The notes beneath the pieces are model-generated. The model was not told where the DNA came from and searched no databases. It saw only the letters and a list, made by a program, of their open reading frames with translations. A DNA stretch of 13,717 bases from Asterionellopsis glacialis (Eukaryota; Bacillariophyta; Plagiogrammaphyceae; Rhaphoneidales; Asterionellopsidaceae). A program made the translations under genes and the position numbers. This document shows positions 1-8,939 of the stretch, one piece after another (within the stretch, counting starts at the first letter, position 1; every line of letters starts with the position of its first letter). Location of the stretch: NCBI GenBank assembly GCA_014885115.2, contig WKLE02005324.1, forward strand, positions 1-13,717. Direction: 5' to 3'.

Positions 1-210
1 CCCACGGTGGTCTGGCTGGTACCTGTACAAGGTACGTAGCAGTTACACGTAGGAAAACTAGTAGCTCTACCTGGTACTTATTCCCCTTCCAAAAGGGCCT
101 AAAAGGTACAGATAAATGTACATGGTACCAGGTAAGGTCCTACTTACTGCGTAACATGTACATACCTGGTACAAGTACAATCACGTGAAGTACTCTCAAA
201 GGAGTACCTC
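1..210. repeat. Cluster of GTACC/GGTAC palindromic words
   Basis: Non-coding DNA dense in short palindromes built on GTAC: GGTACC at 18-23 and 124-129, TACCTGGTA at 68-76 and 163-171, GGTAC at 31-35, GTACC at 204-208, and the related word GTCCTAC near 137-143. The same words recur around 5467-5493, 8496-8525 and 8940-9450, always between genes. No ORF, terminal inverted repeat or target-site duplication was seen, so this is a dispersed palindromic repeat family of unknown origin rather than a demonstrated transposon. Confidence 0.6.
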
Positions 211-499
211 TTGGTTTTTTTATACGTAAAAATGAACAAGAAACGAACCAAGCCTGAAATTTTACGGAAGACAGAGAGAAAAAAAAAAGACACGATGTTG
301 TCCCAATGAAAAGAACTCAAAAACTACGATGAAAATGATTGGTTGATTGCGCCAGAATATTTAGAGTGACATCACCGTAAACAACAATTCATCATTCAGG
401 ATTTCTTAATTGAATTGCATTTCTTAATTAAGGCGTTCAGAGCTCGTACGTTTTTGTTTCCGAATTCGATTTCAATTTGTGTAAATATAAATCTTCATT

Positions 500-507
500 T
501 GACGTCA
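500..507. promoter_or_regulatory. Perfect CRE (TGACGTCA)
   Basis: Full palindromic TGACGTCA. TGACGT/ACGTCA is the core of the CO2/cAMP-responsive elements described in diatom carbonic anhydrase promoters and is a bZIP target. It lies about 1.15 kb upstream of the bZIP-PAS start codon, so its target is uncertain unless the leader is long or spliced. Confidence 0.45.
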
Positions 508-1190
508 TCATACGTAACTTGAAGAAGCTGTTCCATTAGCTTGTATGGTATTTTATACGATTGCTGTACTCCAAGTATTTGTGTTTTCCTCTCGTGATAA
601 TACAGTATTATCATCTATCATCTACTCTCTCCCTGTTTGAATGTGTGTTTTCAACTCATATACATCATCAACGAAATCAGAGAGGCTTCCCATGACACAA
701 AAGATTAGACAAAGTCCACAATAATCGCAACTCACCGAAGACTATCTCGTTACAGAATCATCTCAAAGAACATAAGGACCACTTTTGCATCTTCAAAAGC
801 GAAAATTTGAAAGCATCTGGGATTGAGCAGCAAAGATAACATACAATGTAAGTCGGGATCATGGTGAAATCGTTCACTCTGGTATTCGCGGTCGTACTTG
901 TTCGTTTTAGTGATCAGCGTAGGTTGCATATCGATCACACTCAAAAAGATCTGTTTGAGCGATATTCTTTCTTGTCATGCGACGAGTTTTACTCTGGATT
1001 TACGAAGGTGTGCTCCTTAATCATTGTGAACTGGTACCGTTGGTTGATCCAACTTTGTTTGAAGAGATCCGATTTCTTCTTTTCCATAGTTAGGACCATT
1101 TGCTTCGGAATCAACACTGAATGGAACATGCCAGTGGCGATCACTCTAGGCTATATATTGAGGCATTGGTTCGACGAGAAACGGCGCCAT

Positions 1191-1211
1191 GGTCAAAGGT
1201 CAAAGGTCAAA
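1191..1211. repeat. Three tandem copies of GGTCAAA
   Basis: A perfect 7-bp direct repeat, three units, followed by GG. It is a microsatellite-scale repeat in the upstream region of the bZIP-PAS gene with no evident function. Confidence 0.8.
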
Positions 1212-1526
1212 GGGAGATAGCGCACGGCCGGCGGAGGGCGCCTTCCTTCTGGATCTCGGACACCATGGAGTCTTGATGACATCATACTATGGGAGGTTGT
1301 TTTTTCGGGCATTTAAGGCATTTTGGACATCTGTACAATTTTTCGTATAGTGATGTCACAATCAGAAAAGTACGCACTTTGCTAATTTTTTAGTATTTAA
1401 AAAGTGGTAGTCGTTTCTTAAGACCAGCCTCTCACGCACGCGGCAACCTGTTCTGACGCACCGGCCCGACGGAGACACCAATTTTTACGAATCATAAATC
1501 GTGTTGACGTTCTTCTGGTTTATTGC

Positions 1527-1688
1527 ATGCTATTTTGGCTCGCAGCATTTTTTGTTCATGTCTAAACTTCTATTTTTCTCATTCGTCAATCTCACATTTT
1601 TCCATTTACACTTACAATGATTGCTACGACTTCACGATCGATAGAAAACAGAGAAAATAGAAATGGATCAACAAATACAACAACCTAG
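1527..1688 (+). promoter_or_regulatory. Overlapping upstream ORFs before the bZIP-PAS start
   Basis: Three short ORFs lead into the main start: 1527-1565 (12 codons), 1558-1620 (20 codons) and 1617-1688 (23 codons). The second and third overlap as ATGA, and the third runs across the main ATG at 1663 in another frame, ending at TAG 1686-1688. If the mRNA begins upstream of 1527 these would depress translation of the main frame. The transcription start is unknown, so this is conditional. Confidence 0.35.
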
Positions 1689-4663
1689 TGCAAACGGCTC
1701 GGTACCAAATCAATCGGGTAATGGGCAAGGGAATATGCAGGGAAATGGGCAACAGCAGAACCAACACGTTCAAATGAATAATGTTCAAGTTCTTGGGCCT
1801 CCACCACCAGTCCCGCCACAATTAATGACTTTTCCCGGTGCAAATCCGTCGATGGCTGGATCAGGCAATCCTCTCTTCCCGCCTCAGGCCATGATTAGCA
1901 ATCCGGCTGCCTTCCTAGCCATGCCAGACATGTTTGCGGCGCAGGCAATGCAAGCCCCAATGGCAAATGGAAACACAGGTCAGCCACAGGGAGTCATGAT
2001 GCCTCAAATACCAAAAGTGATGGGGAGTCAGCCAGTTGCTAATGGTTACAACATCATACCAAATAATAACGGAAAGCAAAATGTGCAAACAAATCAAGCA
2101 AATCCGCAGCAGGTACCAACCTTTTCTAGTAATCCGACTCACTCGCAACCTGTGATGACACAAAACTCTATAGGTAGCCAAATGGATAGGAATAATGTAA
2201 AAGCAGCACCACCAAGCGCAACATTGGGCGGGGTACAAATACCAGCTCTTCCACCGAATTCTTCTACAGCCATGCAGGTTCAAGTTGCTGCTGCCGCCGC
2301 CGCCGCTGCAGCTGCACCTATGAGATCAGGTGGAAAGGTGAACCAGAACGATTACTCGGATGGGAATCACTCAGGGGGCAGATCAAAGCGATCAAATCTG
2401 ACAGCAGCAGAAAAAGCGAAGCAAAATCGTGATCGTAACCGCGAGCATGCTCGTTCAACTCGACTTAGGAAGAAAGCATACGTACAAAAACTCAAGGAGC
2501 TTGTTGACGGCCTTCATGCCGAAAGGACAGAAGAAGTTCGTAAGAGAAGAGTTGCTATTCAGCATTTAGCCGAGGTACAGAGTGTAAGACGTGCAGTTGT
2601 GCGAACATTTCTTAGGTTTCATTCTTCATATGAAAGCGACCCGCGGAAATGGATGACACTATTTGAGGACGACTTTTGGTTGAAACAACCTGTAACACCG
2701 TACCGTTCATTCCGAAGAGCAGAGATTGAACAAGAATGTAGAATATCACGCGGAGTCGACGCTATGATTTCTGATTCTGCAAGTCTGTCGGTCATGGTTG
2801 AAGGTATTGGTTCCCGCAGTGCTCGATGGATGCAGATAAAGAGAGAAGATGCCTTGCTTCGTGAGGAAGCACGAGGTTCAGCAACTCACATGCCACATAG
2901 TATTGTGCGGCAAAATAGTCGGCTTCAACATGCAGTTTCAAGTTTGTCATCTAGTTCTGGTTCATCAAATGGGTCAGGGGGAGAAGAGGACAAGCAACAT
3001 GCAAAAAGAAAGCAAATGCTTCAAACGCTTCCGACCAACGACAAGAAGCAGAAGCAGAAGGAAGGATCCGGATCAGATGGAGCAGCACCGAAAGTGAGCA
3101 CTTCGGGATCTTCAAGCAGCAGCGGCGAGGACCAAAAGCAGAAACCTTCAAATGATTTCCATGACTATCATGCACCAGCTCTTCCTGACCCCATGCTTGA
3201 CTCGGGGGGGAGCAGCCCCGGATGCGATTCTCCTGCTGGGTCTAATGAGGCTGTTGGGGGAACCAAGCATATCAGTTCGGACTCTTCCTCCGGAGATGAG
3301 GGCAATGCGTGCCCTTCCAAAAGAAGAAAGCTTGATGCAAAGCCATCGGTAGCAATAGCAACAAACAACAATGGTGGTAATGCACCCACTTCAAACAGTA
3401 ACACAATACCTCCCCGGTCGGGACTGCCAGCAAACATTGCAAAGTCCGGTGGAATTTCCCATAATATTCGGCCTGTGAACAACGGAGGTTTGACATCTAC
3501 AGCAAGGAATGACAATCCACGGCTGAGTTCTGCTCCAGCTGTTCCTCTTCCTCCATTTGTCGGCATTGGCAAGCGTCCACCTTTGGCTCCACCCTTGCCT
3601 CCACCTACTACAAATGCTCAAACCACTACCGTTGGTGCTGCTATTATTGGAAAGGTGCAACCGAGTGGTACAGAAACAACAACTGTGGTTGCAAATGCTG
3701 CCGTTGCCGCCCCAACCCAAGTTGCTGGTGCCGCCGTAAGTGTATCGAAAGAATCAGAAAAATCCAATGCAGTCTCGACTACAATGGCGACAATTGCCGC
3801 TGATATCGATACAGCATCATCAAACTCTTCGAACCAGTCTCCCCAAATCAGGGCTATTTATCACATGAACGAAGATGACATGTTGCTGACGGAAGATGTG
3901 TTAATGTGTCCCTTTATCTTCCGATCACAGGATGCTGTTTTATGTGGGGCGCTTGCAGAATGCATTATGCCTGGCATGCTTCGTGCAAACTTTTCACCGC
4001 GCAATAAACTCACTAGTTTAGAGATGGTGTACGATGCCATGGGATTCATGCAACAGCTTGAGAGAGCTAGTGGCAGTGAGGGCACTGCTCAGATTGTTCC
4101 AAGTAGTTTGGAGATGGCATTGTCCCCAAACACAAACGAGGCTCGCGTCATCACTATGGCAAAACCACCGTTCCGTATTGTGAGTGTCAATGAAGCTTGG
4201 ACTCGGACCACCAAGTATACCCAAATGGAAGTTGAGGGAAAGGAATTGACAATTTTACACGGTAAACGCACTGACCCAGAGTCTAGTGTTCGTTCTGGTA
4301 AGCCGGTTCACAAATTTGAAGATGTTGCACGTGGTAGATGTGCCTGTTCTGTCAATATTCATTATGACAAGAAGGGACGTGACTTTATTGACTTCGTTTG
4401 TTCATACCCGTTGACAAAGTAAGTTTCCAATCTTTGACCTGACTTGGTTAAACCCAATCTGGCATGGTATCGCTTGATGTAAGCTTTTTTGTTGCTAATT
4501 TAGATGGTTTTCACAACTTTTCCTCTTTCTTTCAACCTACAGCGCAAGTGATGACATTACACATATTCTTCATGTGTTCAGAGAACTACCCGCACCAACT
4601 GAACCAACACATGACTTTGTGGACGCCACGTCAAACGAATCCGAAAGTGTACAAAATCAATAA
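1663..4663 (+). CDS. bZIP-PAS transcription factor (two exons: 1663-4418, 4543-4663)
   Basis: A sequence-specific nuclear DNA-binding protein of 958 residues after splicing. Residues 1-245 are Gln/Asn/Pro/Met-rich with a ten-Ala run at 209-218, typical of an activation region. The basic region has N259-x7-R267-x9-L277, with L284 next and no clear third leucine, so the zipper is short. Residues 307-400 form a conserved block containing PVTPYRSF. A Ser-rich linker carries an SKRRKLD nuclear signal at 552-558. The last 220 residues hold MCPFIFRSQDAVLCGALAE and a LOV-like PAS core from about 830 to 919. The LOV cysteine position is L862, so it should not be a photoreceptor. The start is chosen because an in-frame stop lies at 1642-1644. 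Splicing changes the apparent end PLTK-stop to PLTN plus 39 residues (ASDDITHILHVFRELP and onward). P. tricornutum bZIP14, a TCA-cycle regulator, is a bZIP-PAS protein; orthology is plausible but not shown. Confidence 0.94.
4419..4542 (+). other. Intron of the bZIP-PAS gene
   Basis: 124 bp, donor GTAAGT, acceptor TTTCAACCTACAG after a pyrimidine-rich tract. It interrupts an Asn codon (AA|C). Splicing restores the end of the PAS domain and adds a 39-residue tail, whereas reading through stops at once at TAA 4420-4422. Confidence 0.9.
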
Positions 4664-4664
4664 A
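4659..4664 (+). terminator. Possible poly(A) hexamer AATAAA overlapping the stop codon
   Basis: The bZIP-PAS stop codon TAA (4661-4663) sits inside AATAAA. If used, cleavage would leave a 3' UTR of only about 15-30 nt. Diatom poly(A) signals are loosely defined, so this is tentative. Confidence 0.3.
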
Positions 4665-4896
4665 TACGCCATCCAAAAATATGTAAAGAGTACCCGTTGT
4701 AAAATTATAATATTTTTTGAAAGCTATCCAATTTAACAATAACATATGAAACAATGGCTTTGCCTAACTTTTGCTACACATTATTTGTAGACAAAAAAAG
4801 CCATACCGCTTACTGCTAACTTTAGAGCTTAAAAAAGAATGGAAAACACAATCACAACTCATAAAGACCTTGTTAAACAAAGGTCGTAGCCAAACG

Positions 4897-5195
4897 AACC
4901 GTAATGTATACGGTTGCAAGTAGCTTGAATCAGACAGAGGTAGAGAGGAGCGTTGTAAACCCAGTAACTTGTAGTATTGCTAAATACAAATCGTGGCGCG
5001 CACGATTTCGAATAGCTCGAATTCTAGAAAGGGAAGAGTCGTACGGGTGTGAGCTTTTACTCACTTTTGTGATTGCTGATAAACATGTGCCGTAGAGTAA
5101 ACGGTTGCAAAGTTGCTCGAGTTGAAAAATATATTCAAGTATGTAGTGAGAATTAAACTAATCTTGATGCCAATCAAACCGTGGCATCCACGGTT
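4897..5195. repeat. Four-copy degenerate array with inverted AACCGT-N7-ACGGTT sites
   Basis: Four units begin at 4897, 4988, 5088 and 5177, 91, 100 and 89 bp apart. Each has a 6-bp inverted pair around exactly seven bases: AACCGT/ACGGTT (4897-4915 and 5177-5195), AAATCGT/ACGATTT (4988-5008, both arms changed together) and TGCCGT/ACGGTT (5088-5106, imperfect outer bases). All but the second continue with GCAA, and all four are followed by a word like AGCTCGA or AGCTTGA. The sequences between are poorly conserved. CGGTTG fits the MYB core CNGTTR, so paired MYB sites are one explanation; an ancient tandem duplication is another. Confidence 0.65.
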
Positions 5196-5466
5196 GCAAG
5201 TGCATAGCTCGATTTTTGCGAGAGAGTGGTTATCAAAGGAAAACGTGACCGTCGTTTCACAGTATTGACATTTATTTCTAAAATTTTCAGTTACTGCAGT
5301 TGTTTCTATATCTGCAAGAAGTTAAAAGAGCATATGCAGTATAAGGTAGCAGGAGGGGACCATCTCCCCACTTCCTTTTTCAATACTTGTGGACTCTCGA
5401 GAGATGATGAATGTAGACAGAATGGCTTTTCCCATGCGAAAATTGTTTTCAAACCAATGTGTAAAC

Positions 5467-5493
5467 GTACTAGTACGTACCTAGTACCAGGTA
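5467..5493. repeat. GTAC palindrome block
   Basis: Contiguous nested palindromes GTACTAGTAC, CTAGTACGTACCTAG and TACCAGGTA. It belongs to the same word family as the clusters at 1-210 and 8940-9450. Confidence 0.55.
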
Positions 5494-5671
5494 GATTTAC
5501 TCATTTTGATTTTTCGAAGAAAAATTGCGCAGTATGTATTAATACACAGAGAGAATTATTATAAATTATTAGAGTTAATGGTAATTCTTTTTTCATGACG
5601 AGTCCGATAAAATACAATTCTGAATCCATACATATCGTACCTTGTACATGGGGAAAAGTGACAGAATTTTG

Positions 5672-5679
5672 TGACGTCA
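5672..5679. promoter_or_regulatory. Perfect CRE upstream of the transporter gene
   Basis: TGACGTCA 255 bp upstream of the CRT-like start codon and 157 bp upstream of a TATAAA. The placement suits a bZIP-bound promoter element. Confidence 0.5.
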
Positions 5680-5835
5680 TGTTTTCGTTCATATTTTGGT
5701 ATTGCGCTCACGCATGCGATGGACTGTGCACAAAAGTTGAAATCTTACAAAATTCTGTTCTTTCTCTGTTCGTCCTTCTTGACATTCAACATACTGCACG
5801 ACATCTCCGTCGCGTTGGAACAGGACTCGACAGAA

Positions 5836-5841
5836 TATAAA
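5836..5841 (+). promoter_or_regulatory. Possible TATA box of the transporter gene
   Basis: TATAAA 93 bp before the ATG at 5934, downstream of a full CRE. The implied leader would be about 60 nt and contains no other ATG. Confidence 0.4.
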
Positions 5842-5933
5842 GTTTCCAAGAAACGTAGCACAACAAAAAAAGTCGTCAGAACAGAATTTCTATTGTATTC
5901 GATAGATTGCCTTGACTAAACACCAGCAAGATA

Positions 5934-7834
5934 ATGTCTGCTGATACAAGAACAATCAATTCCGACGAGTTCGTTGATGGTCTTGAGTATGAAGCATTTC
6001 CTTCAGGTGACGAGAATTCCTTGTCGTCATGTCAACTTGATGATGAAGTTCCTGAAGAAACTAACGAAACCAACACTTCGGCAGTCGTCAAATACAATTC
6101 GAACGAATTGAAGCTAATGATGGCGTTTTTCCTTATGATTATCATGGGTACACTGAATTCCGTATTTAACAAAGTGGTGGTAAGTTTTTTTGACAAGGCG
6201 TGCGATAGTTGTCTGTTCGCAGAATACTGTACAATGAAAAGTGATAAAGAACTACTCACATCAGCTTTGTTTCGCATATTTGCCATTCTGTGTATTTACA
6301 AATACAACCCCCAGGCAATTCCGTTTTATAACTATCCTAATTTTCTGAATGTATTTGGTATGTTCGTCTTCACTGCAGCATTATTTGTATACATTATCCC
6401 AGCATCCAAATATGGATGGTTCAATAATGCCATATCACCAGAACAACGCAGACGTTCTAAACGTCCATTTGCTATTATGGGAGGTTTAGACTGCATAACA
6501 ACAACAATGTGAGTAAGAACCAACAATAGAGCGAATCTAACCTATTCCCAAGAATTCTTGAAGTGTAGAATGAAGAAGAAAGAAAGAAATACTGTTCTTC
6601 TACCTTTTTTGCTTGCCCTGCAAAACACTGTCTGTGCATATAACTCATTATGAAATCGTCTCGCGTTTTCGTAATAATATGTAGGCAGGTGTTTGCATCT
6701 ATATATCTTCCCGGACCATTGCTAATCTTATTGCCACAAGCTGCCATACCTATAAGTATGGCATTCTCAAATCGAATTACGGGAGAACGCTTTCGTTTAT
6801 TTCAATATGCTGGTGCAATTGTTGTTATAGTAGGGATCTTAGTTGTTCTAGAACCCTTGATGTCACATCGAAATTCCCCTGATAATGTATGTGAAGCAAT
6901 TGATATGGATAATTATTGTACAATATGTCAAACAGAAACAACTAGAAAGGGGTGCTTATCACATCGCTTGGATGTCGACTTTTATTCCTCCTCATCGACA
7001 CTTGATTTTGGAGCGTACGTTTCCACGCTTGGCGTAAGCAATAACACTGATCGAGGTGATATTAATGATGATGACGACGACGAAGGACAAGCCATCTGTA
7101 AGTGGGTGAATGCAGAAGGCGCAGCATCAGGTGAAGAAGGTGAAAAATTAATTTTGATTTGGTCTCTTGTTATGATATTATCATGCATTCCAATGACCTT
7201 GAGTAGTATTTACAAAGAGATTGTGTTGAGTGATGATGAAAATGAATTAGATCCGGTCTACCTGAATGGTTGGATAGCTTTATTTCAATCGTTTTACTCT
7301 ATCGTGTTGGCAGTTCCTGGTGGGATATCTTCTTCTCCACCAGTATCACCGTCTGAATTACCTGAGCATTTCTACGATGGCTTTAAATGTTACCTTGGCG
7401 AGGGTACAATCACTACAGGGTGTCATCCAGATGATATGTGTTCATCACATGCATTTTTGATTTTTAATCTGGGACTTTTGGTGAATATTATTTACATGAT
7501 TTTGATGATGTATATTCTCAAGTACGGATCAGCAAGCCTTTTGTATCTTGCTCTGACTATTACGGTTCCGCTAGGAAATCTTGCATTTGCATTGCCCTTT
7601 ATGCCTGGTTCTACTCCAATGCATCTTTCTGACACCCTGGGATTATTTGTTATCATGATGGGTTTAGTTTTGTATAGATCTACATCCAACAGTGACAGCG
7701 AACCGGAAAGTGAAAGTTCTACGAACGAAGAAGCTTCAGATTTATCAATACCATTAGTTGTCGAAGAGAGCCAAGAGTTGCTCAATGGATTCTCTGACCG
7801 ACAAGAACCTCTCTTGCGTACCGGAGATATCTAG
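5934..7834 (+). CDS. CRT-like transporter (three exons: 5934-6179, 6315-6508, 6685-7834)
   Basis: A multi-pass drug/metabolite-superfamily transporter related to the Plasmodium chloroquine resistance transporter and plant CRT-like proteins, which move small peptides, thiols or cationic compounds across vacuolar or plastid membranes. The spliced protein has 529 residues. Hallmarks are NKVV-AIPFYNYPNFLN (78-94), QVFASIYLPGPLLILLPQA (148-166), IPMTLSSIYKE (315-325) and GSASLLYLALTITVPLGN (428-445). About ten membrane segments are visible, starting near 60, 92, 130, 153, 186, 302, 339, 402, 431 and 462. An acidic loop (206-300) has five cysteines. The loop between membrane segments 7 and 8 has C382, C393 and C399, as CRT family members do. 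The acidic C-tail carries ESQELL, a dileucine-type vacuolar sorting motif. The start codon at 5934 follows a TATA box and leaves a 60-residue acidic cytosolic N-tail. Substrate and membrane are unknown. Confidence 0.92.
6180..6314 (+). other. Intron 1 of the transporter: 135 bp, stop-free, multiple of three
   Basis: Donor GTAAGT, acceptor AACCCCCAG, phase 0. It reads as 45 open codons (VSFFDKACDSCLF and onward), so it can be mistaken for coding. It is called an intron because removing it joins NKVV to AIPFYNYPNFLN, which fits the CRT family, while the 45 residues do not fit any part of it. Confidence 0.8.
6509..6684 (+). other. Intron 2 of the transporter
   Basis: 176 bp, donor GTGAGT, acceptor AATATGTAG. 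It splits a Met codon (AT|G) and joins GGLDCITTTM to QVFASIYLPGPL, rebuilding a conserved CRT segment. Reading through meets TGA at 6510. Confidence 0.92.
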
Positions 7835-7874
7835 CTAAAATTACTCTAACATAATATAGTAAAATAAGACTTCA

Positions 7875-7890
7875 GTTTCCTCTAGGAAAC
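7875..7890 (+). other. Short perfect hairpin in the transporter 3' UTR
   Basis: GTTTCCT pairs with AGGAAAC around a two-base centre (at least six pairs with a TCTA loop). It lies 41 nt after the stop codon. It could be an RNA stem or simply a palindrome. Confidence 0.35.
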
Positions 7891-8333
7891 CATTGCGGCA
7901 AAATTTTGTACAGCAGAAAAAAGTTTCACAATTGAAAACCTAATATTTTATGCTATATTTCAATTTCGAAATTTCGGTGACAGGAAAGTGCAGTACCACA
8001 CATTTGATTTACCATTGCTTGGTACAGGAATACAACATCTATATTACTGTAATTAATATCTTCTTGTTCATACTAACATAACGCTCCTATTCATGTTCGT
8101 AACAAGGTCATTTGTTAAGATCTTTACTATATGATATATGATATGTTGAGGGTTGTTGTGAGCATACCCGTAATGAGTGTGCCTCTGGTGCGTACCTAAA
8201 CATCGATTGACGGTACTTACTGCTAAAACCATTGGCTAGACCTAGTTCTAGTCTAGAGAAAGACTTGACTTTTGCCATTATAAAAATCTGATTTTCTTGT
8301 CAGCAGTTATATCTTTGTGGGAAATCTGGTGCT

Positions 8334-8341
8334 TGACGTCA
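8334..8341. promoter_or_regulatory. Orphan CRE (TGACGTCA)
   Basis: Perfect CRE with no recognisable coding region within 1.2 kb on the plus strand. It could serve an unseen non-coding transcript, act at a distance, or be chance. Confidence 0.35.
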
Positions 8342-8408
8342 TAATTTCGCTTCCTATTTACAACGCAAAATAATATATTATGATGCGGTCTACTGGCATG
8401 AAAAAATA

Positions 8409-8458
8409 TGACAACAAAGTTGTCAGTCGGTGTCACAACATGTCACCCACGTCTGTCA
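8409..8458. promoter_or_regulatory. Cluster of TGACA/TGTCA sites
   Basis: A 17-bp palindrome (TGACAAC, AAA, GTTGTCA) is followed by TGTCA at 8431, 8441 and 8454. With the site in the palindrome at 8421, three copies lie exactly 10 bp apart. TGACA/TGTCA is the core bound by TALE homeodomain proteins; whether it is used here is unknown. Confidence 0.35.
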
Positions 8459-8495
8459 ACCCACCGCTGTGTAGGATCGTAGTAGTATTCTTATA

Positions 8496-8525
8496 GGACC
8501 TACGGTAGGTGCAGTACCCGGTACC
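8496..8525. repeat. GTAGG/GGTACC palindromes
   Basis: ACCTACGGTAGGT (8498-8510) is a palindrome about one central base, followed by GGTACC at 8520-8525. It is an outlier of the palindromic repeat family. Confidence 0.5.
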
Positions 8526-8939
8526 AGACATTGTATTGGCATCAAGAGAGTGACTGGCGGACCTCCTGCCTGTGTCCTGCCGCATTTTTTGTGGTCCTTG
8601 GAATCGAAAGTGACACGATGCAAAAACAGTTCTTGCCTTTTGTCTTGTTGCGCTGTCAGCATGGTTTTCCTACATACTTAGTGAGGTTGTAGTGTCATAC
8701 TTCATTACGATAGTATAGTTAATATGACGCAAAATGTACTAGATGAAACGAAGAAACTGATTATCACTGTTTTTACTATGTAGCAAGCTTACTATCTGTA
8801 CAGAAGTAGTGTGCTTCTACTACTCCGATCAAATATTTGGTTCGTCGTATTTAAACATTTGCCACTAAAAAACGTAGGAGTACCTTCGTGAAAATAAAAT
8901 TAAAATATTAATACTGCCATCTACCTGCTACAGGAACTT

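Larger units (their letters stand above)
211..1662 (+). other. Gene-poor region with promoter and leader of the bZIP-PAS gene
   Basis: About 1.4 kb without a recognisable protein. It holds a perfect CRE at 500-507, CRE-like TGATGTCA near 1351, a TGACGT half site at 1505-1510, a GGTCAAA tandem repeat at 1191-1211 and upstream ORFs just before the gene. A good splice donor sequence, GTAAGT, follows at 849, so a leader intron ending somewhere before 1663 is possible, but no acceptor can be chosen. A 119-codon open frame at 861-1220 resembles no family I know and is not called. Confidence 0.4.
4664..5933. other. Intergenic region between bZIP-PAS and the transporter gene
   Basis: No protein recognised. 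Open frames at 4904-5095 and 5226-5564 are short, overlap repeats and show no domain. The region holds the four-copy inverted-site array (4897-5195), a GTAC palindrome block (5467-5493), and the CRE and TATA of the transporter promoter. Confidence 0.6.

Noticed and set aside
1191..1213. AGGTCAAAGGTCA resembles a DR1 nuclear-receptor site
   Set aside because: Nuclear receptors are an animal family; here it is simply a 7-bp tandem repeat.
861..1220. 119-codon plus-strand open frame
   Set aside because: No recognisable domain, ends inside the GGTCAAA repeat, and its composition looks like chance translation of AT-rich DNA.
4897..5195. tRNA genes or tRNA-derived SINEs (a short stem with a 7-base loop, then a TCGA-like word as in a B box)
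   Set aside because: The loops lack the T at position 33, the supposed T stems do not pair, and no acceptor stem can be formed.
5226..5564. 112-codon plus-strand open frame
   Set aside because: No family signature and it runs through the GTAC palindrome block at 5467-5493.
6180..6314. Treating these 45 codons as part of the transporter
   Set aside because: They interrupt a conserved CRT segment and are flanked by good splice signals, so they are called an intron.
6886..6945. Possible further intron in the transporter starting at GTATGT 6887
   Set aside because: Neither nearby acceptor (49 or 59 bp) keeps the reading frame, and the long acidic Cys-bearing loop is acceptable as coding.
8456..8662. 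68-codon minus-strand open frame
   Set aside because: Covers a repeat block and shows no domain or promoter.
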